A DNA stretch of 64,000 bases, taken from assembly GCA_022010055.1 (NCBI GenBank), contig CP091737.1, positions 1,054,001-1,118,000 on the forward strand, read 5' to 3'. Shown here piece by piece: positions 37,376 to 46,909 of the stretch (positions within the stretch are counted from its first letter, which is position 1; each line of letters opens with the position of its first letter). The position numbers and the translations under genes were made by a program. The notes under the pieces were generated by a model. It saw only the letters and a program-made list of their open reading frames with translations, was not told the origin of the DNA and made no database searches. This DNA is from Treponema sp. (GTDB taxonomy: Bacteria > Spirochaetota > Spirochaetia > Treponematales > Treponemataceae).

Positions 37376-37430
37376 TTTTGTCTCCTTCTGGACTTATGGA
37401 AGCTCTACGAGCCTCAAGGGGTGTTCTTAA

Positions 37431-37460
37431 AGCATAACATTTTTAACAAAACAAAGTCAA
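37431..37460 (-). promoter_or_regulatory. Sigma-70 promoter of the rpsF operon
   Basis: On the minus strand, TTGACT (37455-37460), 18-nt spacer, TATGCT (37431-37436). The leader to the rpsF ATG is about 50 nt. Confidence 0.65.
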
Positions 37461-37476
37461 TTGAGAAAAAGCCGGG

Positions 37477-37505
37477 TTGACCGCAATAAAAGTGGACATT
37501 ATAAT
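37477..37505 (+). promoter_or_regulatory. Near-consensus sigma-70 promoter abutting a start codon
   Basis: TTGACC (37477-37482), exactly 17 nt, TATAAT (37500-37505). Only 6 nt separate the -10 box from ATG 37512, so the mRNA would start at or next to the A of the ATG. It is the clearest leaderless case in the window. Confidence 0.8.
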
Positions 37506-37511
37506 TTTGCT

Positions 37512-38960
37512 ATGTCTTTAGCATACAGATTCAAAAAGCACGCTATGATTCTCGCGGCACTTTTAGCGCTCGGCTCCAATGCATTCTGCGCATCTGAAAA
37601 AACTGAAAAATATGACTCTCTGATAAAAAGCGGATCTGCAGCGGAAATAAAAAAAGCGATGAAAAAAAATCCGGATATGGTCCGGTATGAATTTGAACCG
37701 GAAAACGACACCCTTCTTATGCGCGCAATAATGTACAACCGGGACATCTCTGTAATCGATATGCTTTTAAAGGCCGGAATTTCCGTAAAAAAGGAAAATA
37801 TCCATGGTCAGAACGCTCTTATGTATGCGTGCATGCATTCAAAAAACACTTCGGTAATCACAAGAATCCTTGAAAAGTCAACTACTGCAAAGACAGCCGT
37901 AAAAGAGCTGAATAAAAAGGACGACGCTGAAAAAAGCGCTCTGAAATATGCGAAAGAATTTGAAAACAGAAGAGCGATTGAATGTGTCTCAAAATATGTA
38001 GGAAAACCGGAAGGCTACCAGGAAGGACAGGATTATGTTGAATTCCTTGAAAACCTGAATGAAAAGCTTATTCAGGCCGAAAAAGAGGCCGAACTCGCGC
38101 GGCAAAGGGAAGCCGAGCTTGAAAGACAGAAAAAAGAGGAGCAGGAAGCCGAGGCGCAGAAACTTGCGATGGAAAAACAGCTCCAGGAGCAGCAGGCCTC
38201 AAAAGAACCGGAGGTTGATGTTCCCGCCTCAAAAACAATCGACATAAATAAATACAACAAAGTCTCACTGTTTGACTTTGCGGTTCAGGATGAAATACCA
38301 GAACCAGAGCCAAAAGATGACGGAAATGATTTTGAGATAATTGAAAATCCGGACAAAAAGGATAAAAACGGAAGGACAGCCCTTATGCTGGCTGCAAAAA
38401 ACGGAAACCTTGAGGAAATAAAACTTCTTATAAAATCAAACGCAAACCTGAATCTTTCAGACAAGGACGGCTGGACCGCGCTGATGAACGCGGCAAGATA
38501 CCAGAACAATTCAGAAATTGTAAGAATTCTGCTGGAAGCCGGCGCAAACCCGAACCAGAAAAATATGTATGGCTCCACGGCGCTTCAGCTGGGAGCGGTA
38601 TATTCAGAAAACCCGGAAATAGTAAGGCTTCTTGTTGAAGCGGCTGAAACAAACTCTGATGAAATCTTCAAGTCGTTTATAATGGCAATAACCTCAAACC
38701 ATGCAGGCGAAAATGTCCGCACTGCAAAAATAAAGGTTTTTATAGATGCGAAAGTTCCCGTGAACCGTTTTTACGAAGGAAGGACACCTTTGATGTATGC
38801 CGCGGAATATTCTTCATCCACAGAAGTAATAAAATTTCTTCTTGACAGCGGCGCTATAAAAAAAATGCATTCAACGGATGGAAAAACAGCTTTTGATTAC
38901 GCGGAATCGAACAAACTTTTAAAACACGATAAAATTTTCTGGTCATTGAACCAGCAGTAG
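37512..38960 (+). CDS. Exported ankyrin-repeat protein
   Basis: About 482 residues from ATG 37512 (MSLAYRFKKHAMILAALLAL). A signal peptide ends near NAFCASEK, with a possible Cys in a poor lipobox. Ankyrin repeats flank a long E/K/Q-rich coiled coil (about 190-245, ELERQKKEEQEAEAQ). The N-terminal repeats include DTLLMRAIMYNRD, and the C-terminal ones DKNGRTALMLAAKNGN, DKDGWTALMNAAR and EGRTPLMYAAEYS. A periplasmic binding or scaffolding role is likely. The promoter gives a leaderless mRNA. It is divergent from rpsF and followed 7 nt later by rsmD. Confidence 0.85.
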   Translation: MSLAYRFKKHAMILAALLALGSNAFCASEKTEKYDSLIKSGSAAEIKKAMKKNPDMVRYEFEPENDTLLMRAIMYNRDISVIDMLLKAGISVKKENIHGQNALMYACMHSKNTSVITRILEKSTTAKTAVKELNKKDDAEKSALKYAKEFENRRAIECVSKYVGKPEGYQEGQDYVEFLENLNEKLIQAEKEAELARQREAELERQKKEEQEAEAQKLAMEKQLQEQQASKEPEVDVPASKTIDINKYNKVSLFDFAVQDEIPEPEPKDDGNDFEIIENPDKKDKNGRTALMLAAKNGNLEEIKLLIKSNANLNLSDKDGWTALMNAARYQNNSEIVRILLEAGANPNQKNMYGSTALQLGAVYSENPEIVRLLVEAAETNSDEIFKSFIMAITSNHAGENVRTAKIKVFIDAKVPVNRFYEGRTPLMYAAEYSSSTEVIKFLLDSGAIKKMHSTDGKTAFDYAESNKLLKHDKIFWSLNQQ

Positions 38961-38967
38961 GATTTTT

Positions 38968-39528
38968 ATGAGAATTACAGGCGGAAAATTAAAAGGAAGA
39001 ATAATAAAATGCCCCGACGGAATAATCAGACCCGCCATGGACAGGATGAGGGAGTCCGTTTTTGCAGTACTGGGAGATTTAAGCGGAAAATCGTGGCTTG
39101 ACCTTTTCAGCGGCTCCGGAACAATCGCGATTGAAGCTGTTTCCCGCGGAGCAGAACACGTTGAGCTATGCGAAAAAGACAAAATAAAAATCAACACAGT
39201 CCTAGAAAATGTTTCTGTAACGGAAAAGGAATGCGGCACAAAAATCCAGTGCCATTTTATGCCGGTCGAATATTTTATAAAACGGTGCAAAAATTCTTTT
39301 GACTACATATTTTTCGACCCTCCGTTTCCGTACAAATTTCACGAGCAGCTTATTCTTGAGGCAGACAAAAAAGGATTGCTGAAGGAAACAGGAACCATAA
39401 TGGTCCATCGCCCGGAAGAACACTTTATGCCAGACACAATCGGAAACCTGAAAAGAACAGACCAGAGAACGTACGGTCGTTCTATCGTGGATTTTTACAA
39501 ATATGAAAAACAGGAAACAATTTCATAA
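38968..39528 (+). CDS. rsmD: 16S rRNA (guanine966-N2)-methyltransferase RsmD
   Basis: 186 residues. SAM-binding motif WLDLFSGSGTIAIEAVSRGA, catalytic FFDPPFPYK, and the N-terminal MRITGGKLKGRII with RPAMDRMRESVF, all typical for RsmD. It starts 7 nt after the ankyrin gene. Confidence 0.95.
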   Translation: MRITGGKLKGRIIKCPDGIIRPAMDRMRESVFAVLGDLSGKSWLDLFSGSGTIAIEAVSRGAEHVELCEKDKIKINTVLENVSVTEKECGTKIQCHFMPVEYFIKRCKNSFDYIFFDPPFPYKFHEQLILEADKKGLLKETGTIMVHRPEEHFMPDTIGNLKRTDQRTYGRSIVDFYKYEKQETIS

Positions 39529-39653
39529 ACTATGGAACAAATTATTTTATCCATAATAATTTACAAACTATTTTTTTAGTTTAATATTCAAGGTAAAAGA
39601 GTTTTTTTAACATCAAGTTAAAAAAGTCTGATTAAAAGGAATATCTGTCTTTA

Positions 39654-39995
39654 ATGAACGAGTCGCAAAAAGAAGAAATCACAAGAAAACAAGGCTCTGA
39701 AGGATTTATTAAAATCACTGACAATCCTGTTTCTTCATTATCTTCAGGGCAAAAAGCAATCCTGAACAGAAAAGGAAACGAACTGTTCAACAAAGGAAGA
39801 ATAGAAGAAGCCCGGAGAATTTTCATTACAACAGGCTATTCAGACGGATTAACAAGAGTTGGAGACGTTTATCAAAAGAAAAACGAAATATTAAAAGCCT
39901 TGAAGTTATATGTTCTGGCTCACAACAGAACAAAAACCGAACCAATCTATGAAAAAATGGCTGAAATAACTTCGGTTTTTCTGAAGGAAAAATAA
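39654..39995 (+). CDS. Small protein beside a TPR gene, unknown function
   Basis: 113 residues, soluble and helical, with GRIEEARRIFITTGYSDGL and KALKLYVLAHNRTKTEPIY that look like one degenerate TPR pair. Its stop overlaps the start of the next TPR gene (ATG within TAATG), so the two are coupled. A similar pair of TPR and hypothetical genes exists in other treponemes, as I recall. No Shine-Dalgarno at good spacing is seen. Confidence 0.75.
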   Translation: MNESQKEEITRKQGSEGFIKITDNPVSSLSSGQKAILNRKGNELFNKGRIEEARRIFITTGYSDGLTRVGDVYQKKNEILKALKLYVLAHNRTKTEPIYEKMAEITSVFLKEK

Positions 39996-41140
39996 TGCAC
40001 GAACATTTTGACCAAAATTTTGACAATAACTTAGAGGAAATCGCATTTCCTGTAGTTCAAGATTTAGAAAAAGAAAAAAATTCTGAAAAAGATGAAAAAA
40101 GCGCGCTGATTTCTGAGCTTTCCATAAAAGGTTACCAGAAGCTAAAGGCGAACAGCCTGAATGAAGCCAGAGAATTTTTTGAAAAAATTCTTGAGCTTGA
40201 CACAGACAACAACTACGCTCTTGTAGGACTTGGCGATACAGAAAGGAAGCAGGAAAATTTTCAGGAAGCAATAAAATTTTACAGCAGATGCCTGGAATTT
40301 CATCCTGACAACAATTACGCGCTATTCGGGCTTGCCGACTGCTACAAGGCGCTGCGGCAGTTTACAAAAGCGATTGAAATATGGGAAAAATATCTTGTCC
40401 ACGATGAAAAGAACATAACAGTAATAACAAGAATCGCCGATGCCTACAGAAAAATCCATTCATACAGAAAATCCGCCGAACTTTATCAGCAGATTCTTAA
40501 AATGGAAGAAACAAACGCCTATGCCCTTGTTGGCCTAGGCCATCTGAATTTCGACTTGAAAAAATACCACGAAGCGCTCTATTACTGGAAAAAAATGATA
40601 GAAATCAATGGGGAGCACGTTGACATAAGAATTCTTACTTCAATCGGGAACTGCCACAGAAAGCTAAAGACTTTTGAAGAAGGGATTTATTATTTTCAAA
40701 AAGCGCTGGAAATCGACCCACAGAATTTTTATGCGCTTTTCGGGCTTGCCGACTGCTACCGCGGGCTGAACCAGCAGAACAAATCCGTTGTCTACTGGAA
40801 TAAGCTTCTTGAAATAGATCCGGGAAACAAGGTCATTCTTACAAGGCTTGGCGATGCCTACAGAAATATGGGCGATTATAAGGCTGCGGAGGATTATTAC
40901 AATCAGGCGCTCAATATTGATTTTGACATTTATGCGGCTATGGGACTTGCGCTTATATGCAAATGCGAAGGAAAATACAACGAGGCGATTGAAAGATTCA
41001 GAAATCTTATAAGGAACGACAGCAAGAACTACCGGCTTTACACAGATATCGCCGACTGCTATGTTAAACTGAACAACAGGAATGAAGCTATAAAGGTGCT
41101 GGAATCTTTCAGACACAGGGAATTTACAGTTCCGCAGTGA
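39995..41140 (+). CDS. Tetratricopeptide-repeat protein
   Basis: 381 residues with about nine TPR units spaced by 34 residues, such as YALVGLGDTERKQENFQEAI, YALFGLADCYKALRQFTKAI and YALFGLADCYRGLNQQNKSV. There is no signal peptide or membrane helix, so it is cytoplasmic. It is a protein-protein interaction scaffold whose partner is not visible from sequence. It is coupled to the 113-aa gene upstream, and rlmN follows after 42 nt. Confidence 0.9.
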   Translation: MHEHFDQNFDNNLEEIAFPVVQDLEKEKNSEKDEKSALISELSIKGYQKLKANSLNEAREFFEKILELDTDNNYALVGLGDTERKQENFQEAIKFYSRCLEFHPDNNYALFGLADCYKALRQFTKAIEIWEKYLVHDEKNITVITRIADAYRKIHSYRKSAELYQQILKMEETNAYALVGLGHLNFDLKKYHEALYYWKKMIEINGEHVDIRILTSIGNCHRKLKTFEEGIYYFQKALEIDPQNFYALFGLADCYRGLNQQNKSVVYWNKLLEIDPGNKVILTRLGDAYRNMGDYKAAEDYYNQALNIDFDIYAAMGLALICKCEGKYNEAIERFRNLIRNDSKNYRLYTDIADCYVKLNNRNEAIKVLESFRHREFTVPQ

Positions 41141-41182
41141 ATGAAATGCTTGAAAATCTAAAAAAGTAAAGACAAAACCAAA

Positions 41183-42201
41183 ATGAAAAAAATTGCGCTG
41201 GCAGGGCTTTTGCCCGAACAAATCACAGAAAAACTTGCCCTTGGACAAAACTTCCGGGGTCTGCAAATATTCAAATGGATAGGAAGCGGAACAGACTCCT
41301 TTGACGCCATGACAAACCTTTCAAAGGAAATCCGGGAATCGCTTCCGGAAAAAGCCCTTCTCCGCTCGTCAAAGGTTTCAAAAGTTCTAAAAGATCCGGA
41401 TGGAACTATAAAACTTCAGATTACGCTTTTCGATGGCAATGCGGTTGAGACTGTCCTTCTTACAGACAGGGAAGGAAGAAAAACCGCCTGCGTTTCGTGC
41501 CAGGCCGGCTGCGCCATGAAATGCGCTTTCTGCATGACAGGAACTCTTGGACTTTCGCGAAACCTTGAACCGAATGAGATTGTAGAGCAGTTTTTATTTC
41601 TTGAAAAAGAATGCGGACGGCTGGACAACATTGTTTTTATGGGAATGGGCGAACCCATGCAGAATCTTTCAGGAATCAGAAAGGCGATAAAAATTCTTAC
41701 GGACGAACGCGGAAGAAATCTTTCCGGCAGAAGAATAACTCTTTCAACTTCTGGAATTGTGAGCGGAATATATGACCTTGCGGACAACGGTCCGAATATA
41801 AGGCTTGCGGTTTCCCTTACGACTGCCGACGAAGAGCTTAGAAGAACCCTGATGCCTGTCGCGAACGGAAATCCGCTTTCCGAGCTAAGAAAGCAATAGC
41901 ATATTATGCGGAAAAAACAGGAAAAAGAGTTACCCTTGAAGCGGCTCTTCTTAAAAATAAAAATACCGGGCGCGAAAGCGCAGAAAGAATGATTGAGTTT
42001 GCAAGAGGAATAAACGTCAATATCAACCTTATTCCGTGGAATCCTGTTCCGGGACTTGATTTTGAAGAGCCTGAACATTCTGAAGTCCAAAATTTTGTCA
42101 GAATGCTTGAAAATGCAAATCTAAATGTCACTTTACGCACAAAACGCGGAAGAAAAATCGGCGGCGCATGCGGACAGCTTGGCAAAACACATTCAGAATA
42201 A
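41183..42201 (+). CDS. rlmN: Dual-specificity rRNA/tRNA methyltransferase RlmN (frameshifted)
   Basis: Radical SAM enzyme that methylates A2503 in 23S rRNA and A37 in tRNAs. The radical SAM cluster motif is CAMKCAFCMTGT, with GMGEPMQN and STSGIVSGI downstream and a C-terminal RGINVNINLIPWNPVPG segment. The break is at the A run 41890-41892; one more A gives LRKAIAYYAEKTGKRVTLE. The total is about 340 residues, normal length. The conserved C-terminal cysteine is in GACGQL. Confidence 0.94.
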
Positions 42202-42266
42202 TATTTTCCTTGAATTATCCCAATTTGTGTCTTATAATATGGTATAACTACTTAATGGAGTTATTT

Positions 42267-42476
42267 ATGCAGAAAAAAATATATGTGGCTGGTATGTTTG
42301 ATTCAGATACCGCCGGAAAAGTTGATTCAGCGGTAAAAGGTGTAGCTGGCGTTACAAGCGTTGTCGCAAATCCGGATAAATCACAGGTTCTTGTTGATTT
42401 TGACGAAGGAACGGCAGGAATTGAAGATGCTATAAACAAAGCTATCTCTGGCGCAGGTGTTGAAGTTCTTTCATAA
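42267..42476 (+). CDS. HMA-fold small protein lacking the CxxC metal site
   Basis: 69 residues from ATG 42267, which has GGAG 6 nt upstream. The pattern of beta-alpha-beta-beta-alpha-beta (MQKKIYVAGMFDSDTAGKVD, then GVTSVVANPDKSQVLVDFDE) is that of heavy-metal-associated domains. Where CxxC is expected the sequence is MFDSDT, with no cysteine anywhere in the protein. It may be a regulatory relative of metallochaperones. The next gene starts 2 nt after its stop. Confidence 0.8.
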   Translation: MQKKIYVAGMFDSDTAGKVDSAVKGVAGVTSVVANPDKSQVLVDFDEGTAGIEDAINKAISGAGVEVLS

Positions 42477-42478
42477 AA

Positions 42479-43420
42479 ATGAAGCTTGTAATACTTGATG
42501 CCCAAGCACTAAATCCCGGTGATCTTAGCTGGGATTTTTTTACCTCCTATGCTGAAGTCACAGTTTATCAGCAGACTCCTGAAAATCTAGTTGCAGACCG
42601 CATTGGCGACGCCGATGCGATATTAATCAATAAAATAAATATCAATGAAAATCTTCTGAAAAAATGCAGGAATCTTAAATACATAGGAGTTCTTGCAACC
42701 GGATACAACGTCATCCAGATTGATGCCGTAAAAAAAGCAGGAATCGTTGTTTCAAATATTCCGGCATACAGCACAGCGGCGGTAGCGCAGCACACATTCG
42801 CCCTGCTTCTTCATTTTACAAATCAAGTCGCATTTCATAACAGGTCGGTTCTTGACGGTGACTGGAAAAAATCCCCGGTCTTCTGCTATTGGAAAAAACC
42901 TTTGACTGAGCTGGAAGGAAAAACCTTCGGAATTTTTGGATACGGAAACATTGGAAAAAAAGTTGAAAAAATCGCAGAATCTTTCGGAATGAAAGTCCTT
43001 GTATGTCCGCACAAACCGGATGGAAAAGAAAATTTCGTCACAAAAGAAGAGCTCTTTAAGAGATCAGACATAATTTCTCTCCATGCGCCGCTAACCTCTG
43101 AAACTGCTGAAATCATAAATAGAAATTCAATAGAAAACATGAAAGACGGAGTTTACATATTAAACACAGCAAGAGGCGGTCTTGTCTGCGAGGAGGACAT
43201 GAAATCTGCGCTTGAAAGCGGAAAAATCGCCGGATACGGAGCTGATGTAATAAAAGAAGAGCCTATGACTGATGACTGCGCTCTTTTTGGCGCAAAAAAC
43301 TGCGTCCTTACGCCTCATCTAGCATGGGCGCCTCTGGAAACAAGAAAACGATGTCTTAAAATCGGAGAAGAAAATTTCGCAGCATGGCTCAACGGCAGAC
43401 CGCAGAACACAATATATTGA
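42479..43420 (+). CDS. D-2-hydroxyacid dehydrogenase (HprA-like)
   Basis: NAD(P)-dependent oxidoreductase of 313 residues. The catalytic domain (ATGYNVIQIDAVKKAGI, VSNIPAYSTAAVAQHTFALL) is split around a Rossmann domain with GKTFGIFGYGNIGKKVEKIA. Catalytic residues are in LNTARGGLVCEEDM (Arg), VIKEEPMT (Glu) and LTPHLAWAP (His). It is close to hydroxypyruvate/glyoxylate reductases. The substrate is not fixed by sequence. It sits in a run with the HMA-like gene upstream and leuC/leuD downstream. Confidence 0.88.
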   Translation: MKLVILDAQALNPGDLSWDFFTSYAEVTVYQQTPENLVADRIGDADAILINKININENLLKKCRNLKYIGVLATGYNVIQIDAVKKAGIVVSNIPAYSTAAVAQHTFALLLHFTNQVAFHNRSVLDGDWKKSPVFCYWKKPLTELEGKTFGIFGYGNIGKKVEKIAESFGMKVLVCPHKPDGKENFVTKEELFKRSDIISLHAPLTSETAEIINRNSIENMKDGVYILNTARGGLVCEEDMKSALESGKIAGYGADVIKEEPMTDDCALFGAKNCVLTPHLAWAPLETRKRCLKIGEENFAAWLNGRPQNTIY

Positions 43421-43504
43421 ACATAGATTCCGAATTAATTATAATTAAAAATTGATTTTCGGTTCCTGTCCAGAAAGCGAAAATTTAGAGGAGAACAAAC
43501 TGAC

Positions 43505-44786
43505 ATGGGAAAGACCATTGCACAAAAGATTTTTGAAAAACATCTTGTAGACACACCATTTCCAAACACTTACGTTTTAAAGCTTGACAGAGTATTTTGC
43601 CATGAAATCACAACGCCAATCGCAATCAATGATTTGATTGAACGCGGAAAAGACAAGGTTTTTGACAACACAAAAATCAAGGCTGTAATTGACCATGTAA
43701 CACCTGCAAAAGACAGCAAAACCGCAGAACAGGGAAAAATTCTACGCGACTGGTCATTCAGAAACGGAATCAAGGACTTTTTTGACATCGGCCAGAACGG
43801 TGTATGCCACGCTATTTTTCCTGAAAAAGGTTTCGTACGCCCGGGATTCACTGTAATCATGGGAGACAGCCACACATGCACACACGGCGCTTTCGGAGCA
43901 TTTGCCGCGGGCGTTGGAACAACCGACCTTGAAGTAGGAATCCTAAAGGGAGTATGCTCTTTCCGCGAGCCAAATCAATAAAATTCGTTCTGAACGGAAC
44001 TTTAAAGGAAGGCGTTTACGCAAAAGACGTGATTCTTTATCTTATTTCAAAAATCGGTGTAAACGGAGCGACTAACTGCGTTGTTGAATTCACAGGTCCT
44101 GTCATTGACAACTTTGACATGGAAAGCCGCATGACTTTGTGCAACATGGCAATTGAAGCCGGCGGAACTTCCGGAATATGCTATCCGGATGAAAAAACTG
44201 TCGATTATCTGTGGGAATTTATAAAAGATGAATACAAGACACGGGAAGCCGCAATAGAAGACTATTCCCAGTGGCGTTCAGACGAAGACGCTGTATACGA
44301 AAAAGTCTATACTTATGACCTTTCTGACCTTGAGCCTGTATGCACAGTAGGATACAAACCGGATCAGGTTAAGAAAATTTCCGAGATGGAAGGCACTAAA
44401 GTAGACCAGGTATACATCGGTTCCTGCACAAACGGACGCATAAGCGATCTTAGAATCGCGGCAAAAGTTTAAAAGGACACAAACTTGCGCAGGGTGTCCG
44501 CGGAATCGTGAGTCCGGCAACGCCGAAAATTTACAAAATGGCTGTAGACGAAGGTCTTATAGACATTTTCCTTGATGCAGGATTCTGCGTTACAAATCCA
44601 ACTTGCGGAGCATGCCTTGGAATGAGCAACGGTGTCCTTGCGAACGGAGAAGTTTGCGCTTCAACTACAAACCGTAATTTTAACGGACGAATGGGTAAAG
44701 GTGGAATGGTACACCTTATGAGTCCGGCCACAGCAGCTGCGACTGCAATCGCCGGAACAATCACCAACTCACCTTTGTATAAATAA
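43505..44786 (+). CDS. leuC: Aconitase-family dehydratase large subunit, LeuC type (two frameshifts)
   Basis: 4Fe-4S hydrolyase large subunit of about 427 residues after correction. Signatures are GDSHTCTHGAFGAFAAG, the cluster cysteines in YIGSCTNGRISDL and PTCGACLG, and the C-terminal ASTTNRNFNGRMG. Breaks are at 43972-43974 (one A short; gives REPKSIKFVLNG) and 44468-44470 (one T short; gives AAKVLKGHKLAQGVRG). The protein resembles 3-isopropylmalate dehydratase and homoaconitase relatives. No leuA or leuB is nearby, so the substrate could be another 2-hydroxy-dicarboxylate. leuD follows. Confidence 0.85.
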
Positions 44787-44799
44787 CTGGAGGAAAAAA

Positions 44800-45332
44800 A
44801 TGAAACAATTTGGCGGAAGTGTTCTGTTCCTTGATCGTTCAGACATCAATACAGATGAAATTATCCCAGCTAAATATCTTACTGAAATCTCAAAGCAGGC
44901 TTAAAACCTTACCTTCTTGAAGATTTGAAGCTAGAAGGTTTTAATCCAAAAACAGACGTCTTGGGAAAGAAAGTTATTATTACCCGTGAAAATTTTGGTT
45001 GCGGTTCAAGCCGTGAACACGCGCCATGGGCTTTGGAAGTAAACGGAATTTATGTTGTTGTCGCAACTAATTTCGCGCGCATTTTCCGTCAGAATATGTA
45101 CAACTGCGGGATGATGGCAATTGAAATGGACAAAAAATCAATTGAAGATATGTTCCGCACATTTGCAGACAAAGACACCGAATGTAAAATTGTATTCAAT
45201 GAAGACGGAACAGCAAAAGTAAAACTTATCGCCGGAAGCCTTTCAAAAAGCTATCCTTTCAAACTTGATGACTTTGAAAAAGCCCTTGTTGAAAAAGACG
45301 GATGGATTGGTTTTGCAGACAGCAAATATTAA
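44800..45332 (+). CDS. leuD: Aconitase-family dehydratase small subunit, LeuD type (frameshifted)
   Basis: About 177 residues from ATG 44800, with AGGAGG-like GGAGG 7 nt upstream. The small-subunit signatures are DINTDEIIPAKYLTE, ITRENFGCGSSREHAPWAL and VVATNFARIFRQNMYNCG. The break is at TT 44901-44902; a third T gives KQALKPYLLEDLK in place of the early TAA. It forms the swivel domain for the leuC product. A terminator follows at 45363. Confidence 0.87.
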
Positions 45333-45362
45333 TCTTTTATAGAATATAGAAAAAGATAAAAA

Positions 45363-45394
45363 GAGCGGCTTTCGTATTGAAGGCCGCTTTTTTT
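45363..45394 (+). terminator. Terminator after leuD
   Basis: GAGCGGC-TTTC-GTATTGAA-GGCCGCTTTTTTT, a GC-rich stem with a U run of about 8. It ends the 42-45 kb plus-strand run. Confidence 0.85.
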
Positions 45395-45496
45395 GTGATT
45401 TATAAAATCCTGCAGAATAAAACCGAATAAGAACAGCAGGTTCTATTCCAAAATTAACGAAGTCCCGGCGCAAGCGTCCTGAAAAGGAATGTCCGC

Positions 45497-46036
45497 TCAA
45501 ATAAGATTACGTTTTTTTAATTCCGCAATAATAAGCTCAACAATCTGCTCCGGATTGAATTTCGCCGTATCAATAATCAAGTCAGAAAAAGAATAGTCGT
45601 TATTATCAATATTATAGATTTTTTTATAGCGTCTTGTGTCCTCGCTGTCGCGCATCGCGGTAAAGTCTTTTATTTTCTGCAAATCGCCGCCCTCGCGGTT
45701 CAAGATTCTTTTTGCGCGTGTTTCATCGCTTGCAAAAAGATAAACCTTTAAATCGGCTTCTTTTAACATCCAGATTGCAAGACGGCTTCCAAGCACACAA
45801 GGCTCGGCTCTGGCAAGCTCAACCTGATGATTATCAACAAAAATATCATAGGAATCATCCGTCCTGGCATTTTCAATGACCTGCGCAAGCGTAAGACCTT
45901 TTTCCGCGGCAAGCTGCCTGAAAGTGTAATTAATCAGCTTTACTCCAAGTTTTTCCGCAAGCAAGGTGCTTACAGTTGTATTTCCGCAGCCTGATTTTCC
46001 ACTGATTGCAACACGAACATCTTTGTTTAATTTCAT
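45497..46036 (-). CDS. cmk: Cytidylate kinase (short, archaeal-like type)
   Basis: 179 residues. P-loop AISGKSGCGNTTVSTLLAEK, then a lid with RILNREGGDLQKIKDFTAMRDSEDTRRYKKIY and a final DLIIDTAKFNPEQIVELI. This is the short cytidylate kinase-like family and not the 220-residue E. coli type. It converts CMP and dCMP to diphosphates. It follows yicC by 3 nt on the same strand. Confidence 0.87.
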   Translation of the reverse strand: MKLNKDVRVAISGKSGCGNTTVSTLLAEKLGVKLINYTFRQLAAEKGLTLAQVIENARTDDSYDIFVDNHQVELARAEPCVLGSRLAIWMLKEADLKVYLFASDETRAKRILNREGGDLQKIKDFTAMRDSEDTRRYKKIYNIDNNDYSFSDLIIDTAKFNPEQIVELIIAELKKRNLI

Positions 46037-46039
46037 AAT

Positions 46040-46909
46040 TTACTCCACATTTTTTGACTGTTCACGGATATTTTCAAGCGAGTCTTTTGCCTTGATTACC
46101 ATTGCGCCGACTTCACTGAACTGGTTTTTACTGCCAATAGTGTTTATCTCGCGGTTAGTTTCCTGGCAGATAAAATCAAGTTTTTTTCCAGGAACAGGAT
46201 TATTGTTAATCTCGTCGCGCATCGCCTTTAAATGGCTATGAAGGCGGACAACTTCTTCATTTATTGTATATTTCACGAGCATAGCGGCAGTTTCAGACAT
46301 GATGCGGTTTTCATCGGCACTGTCTCCAAGAAGCTCATTGAATTTCTTTACGATTGTTTCCTTAAAAAGAGTTTCCATTTTCGGCTGCCAGTTTTTAAAA
46401 AAAGCAGCACATTCGTCCAGAACGTCAAGTTTTTCAAGCAGGTCAACTTTTAAATTCTCACCTTCTCTTTTTCTGTCCTCCACGAATTTTTCGTAAGCTT
46501 CAGAAAAAGCAGGCTCAATCATTTTTTTGTATTTTTCAATGTCGTAAACTTTATTTATGTTCAGAACACCAGGCTGGCTTATTATCAGGCTGAGGGGAAT
46601 TTCATTCACATTGTATCCGCAGGTCTCGCAGACTTTTTTTATAGCATTCTGATAAGACTTTGCAGCGGCGGCATCGGCAATAACTTCCGTATCAGACTCA
46701 AGCTCTTTTATCCGTATATTAACGTCAATTTTTCCACGGAGAACTTTCTCACTTATTCTTGCGCGGTAATAACTTTCAAGAGGATTTAAGAATCCAGGAA
46801 GATTTATTGCAAGATCCATAAACCTTGAATTTACTGATTTTATTTCAACAGAAACAACTGCATTTTCCGCAGCCAGTTCACAAAAGGCATAGCCTGTCAT
46901 TGATGTCAT
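46040..46909 (-). CDS. YicC family endoribonuclease-like protein
   Basis: 289 residues with the family start MTSMTGYAF, SVEIKSVNSRFMDLAINLP, and the C-terminal domain GKKLDFICQETNREINTIGSK ... VIKAKDSLENIREQ. YicC of E. coli is reported as an RNA endonuclease; the role in spirochaetes is not known. It overlaps murC by 4 nt (ATGA), and cmk follows. Confidence 0.94.
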   Translation of the reverse strand: MTSMTGYAFCELAAENAVVSVEIKSVNSRFMDLAINLPGFLNPLESYYRARISEKVLRGKIDVNIRIKELESDTEVIADAAAAKSYQNAIKKVCETCGYNVNEIPLSLIISQPGVLNINKVYDIEKYKKMIEPAFSEAYEKFVEDRKREGENLKVDLLEKLDVLDECAAFFKNWQPKMETLFKETIVKKFNELLGDSADENRIMSETAAMLVKYTINEEVVRLHSHLKAMRDEINNNPVPGKKLDFICQETNREINTIGSKNQFSEVGAMVIKAKDSLENIREQSKNVE

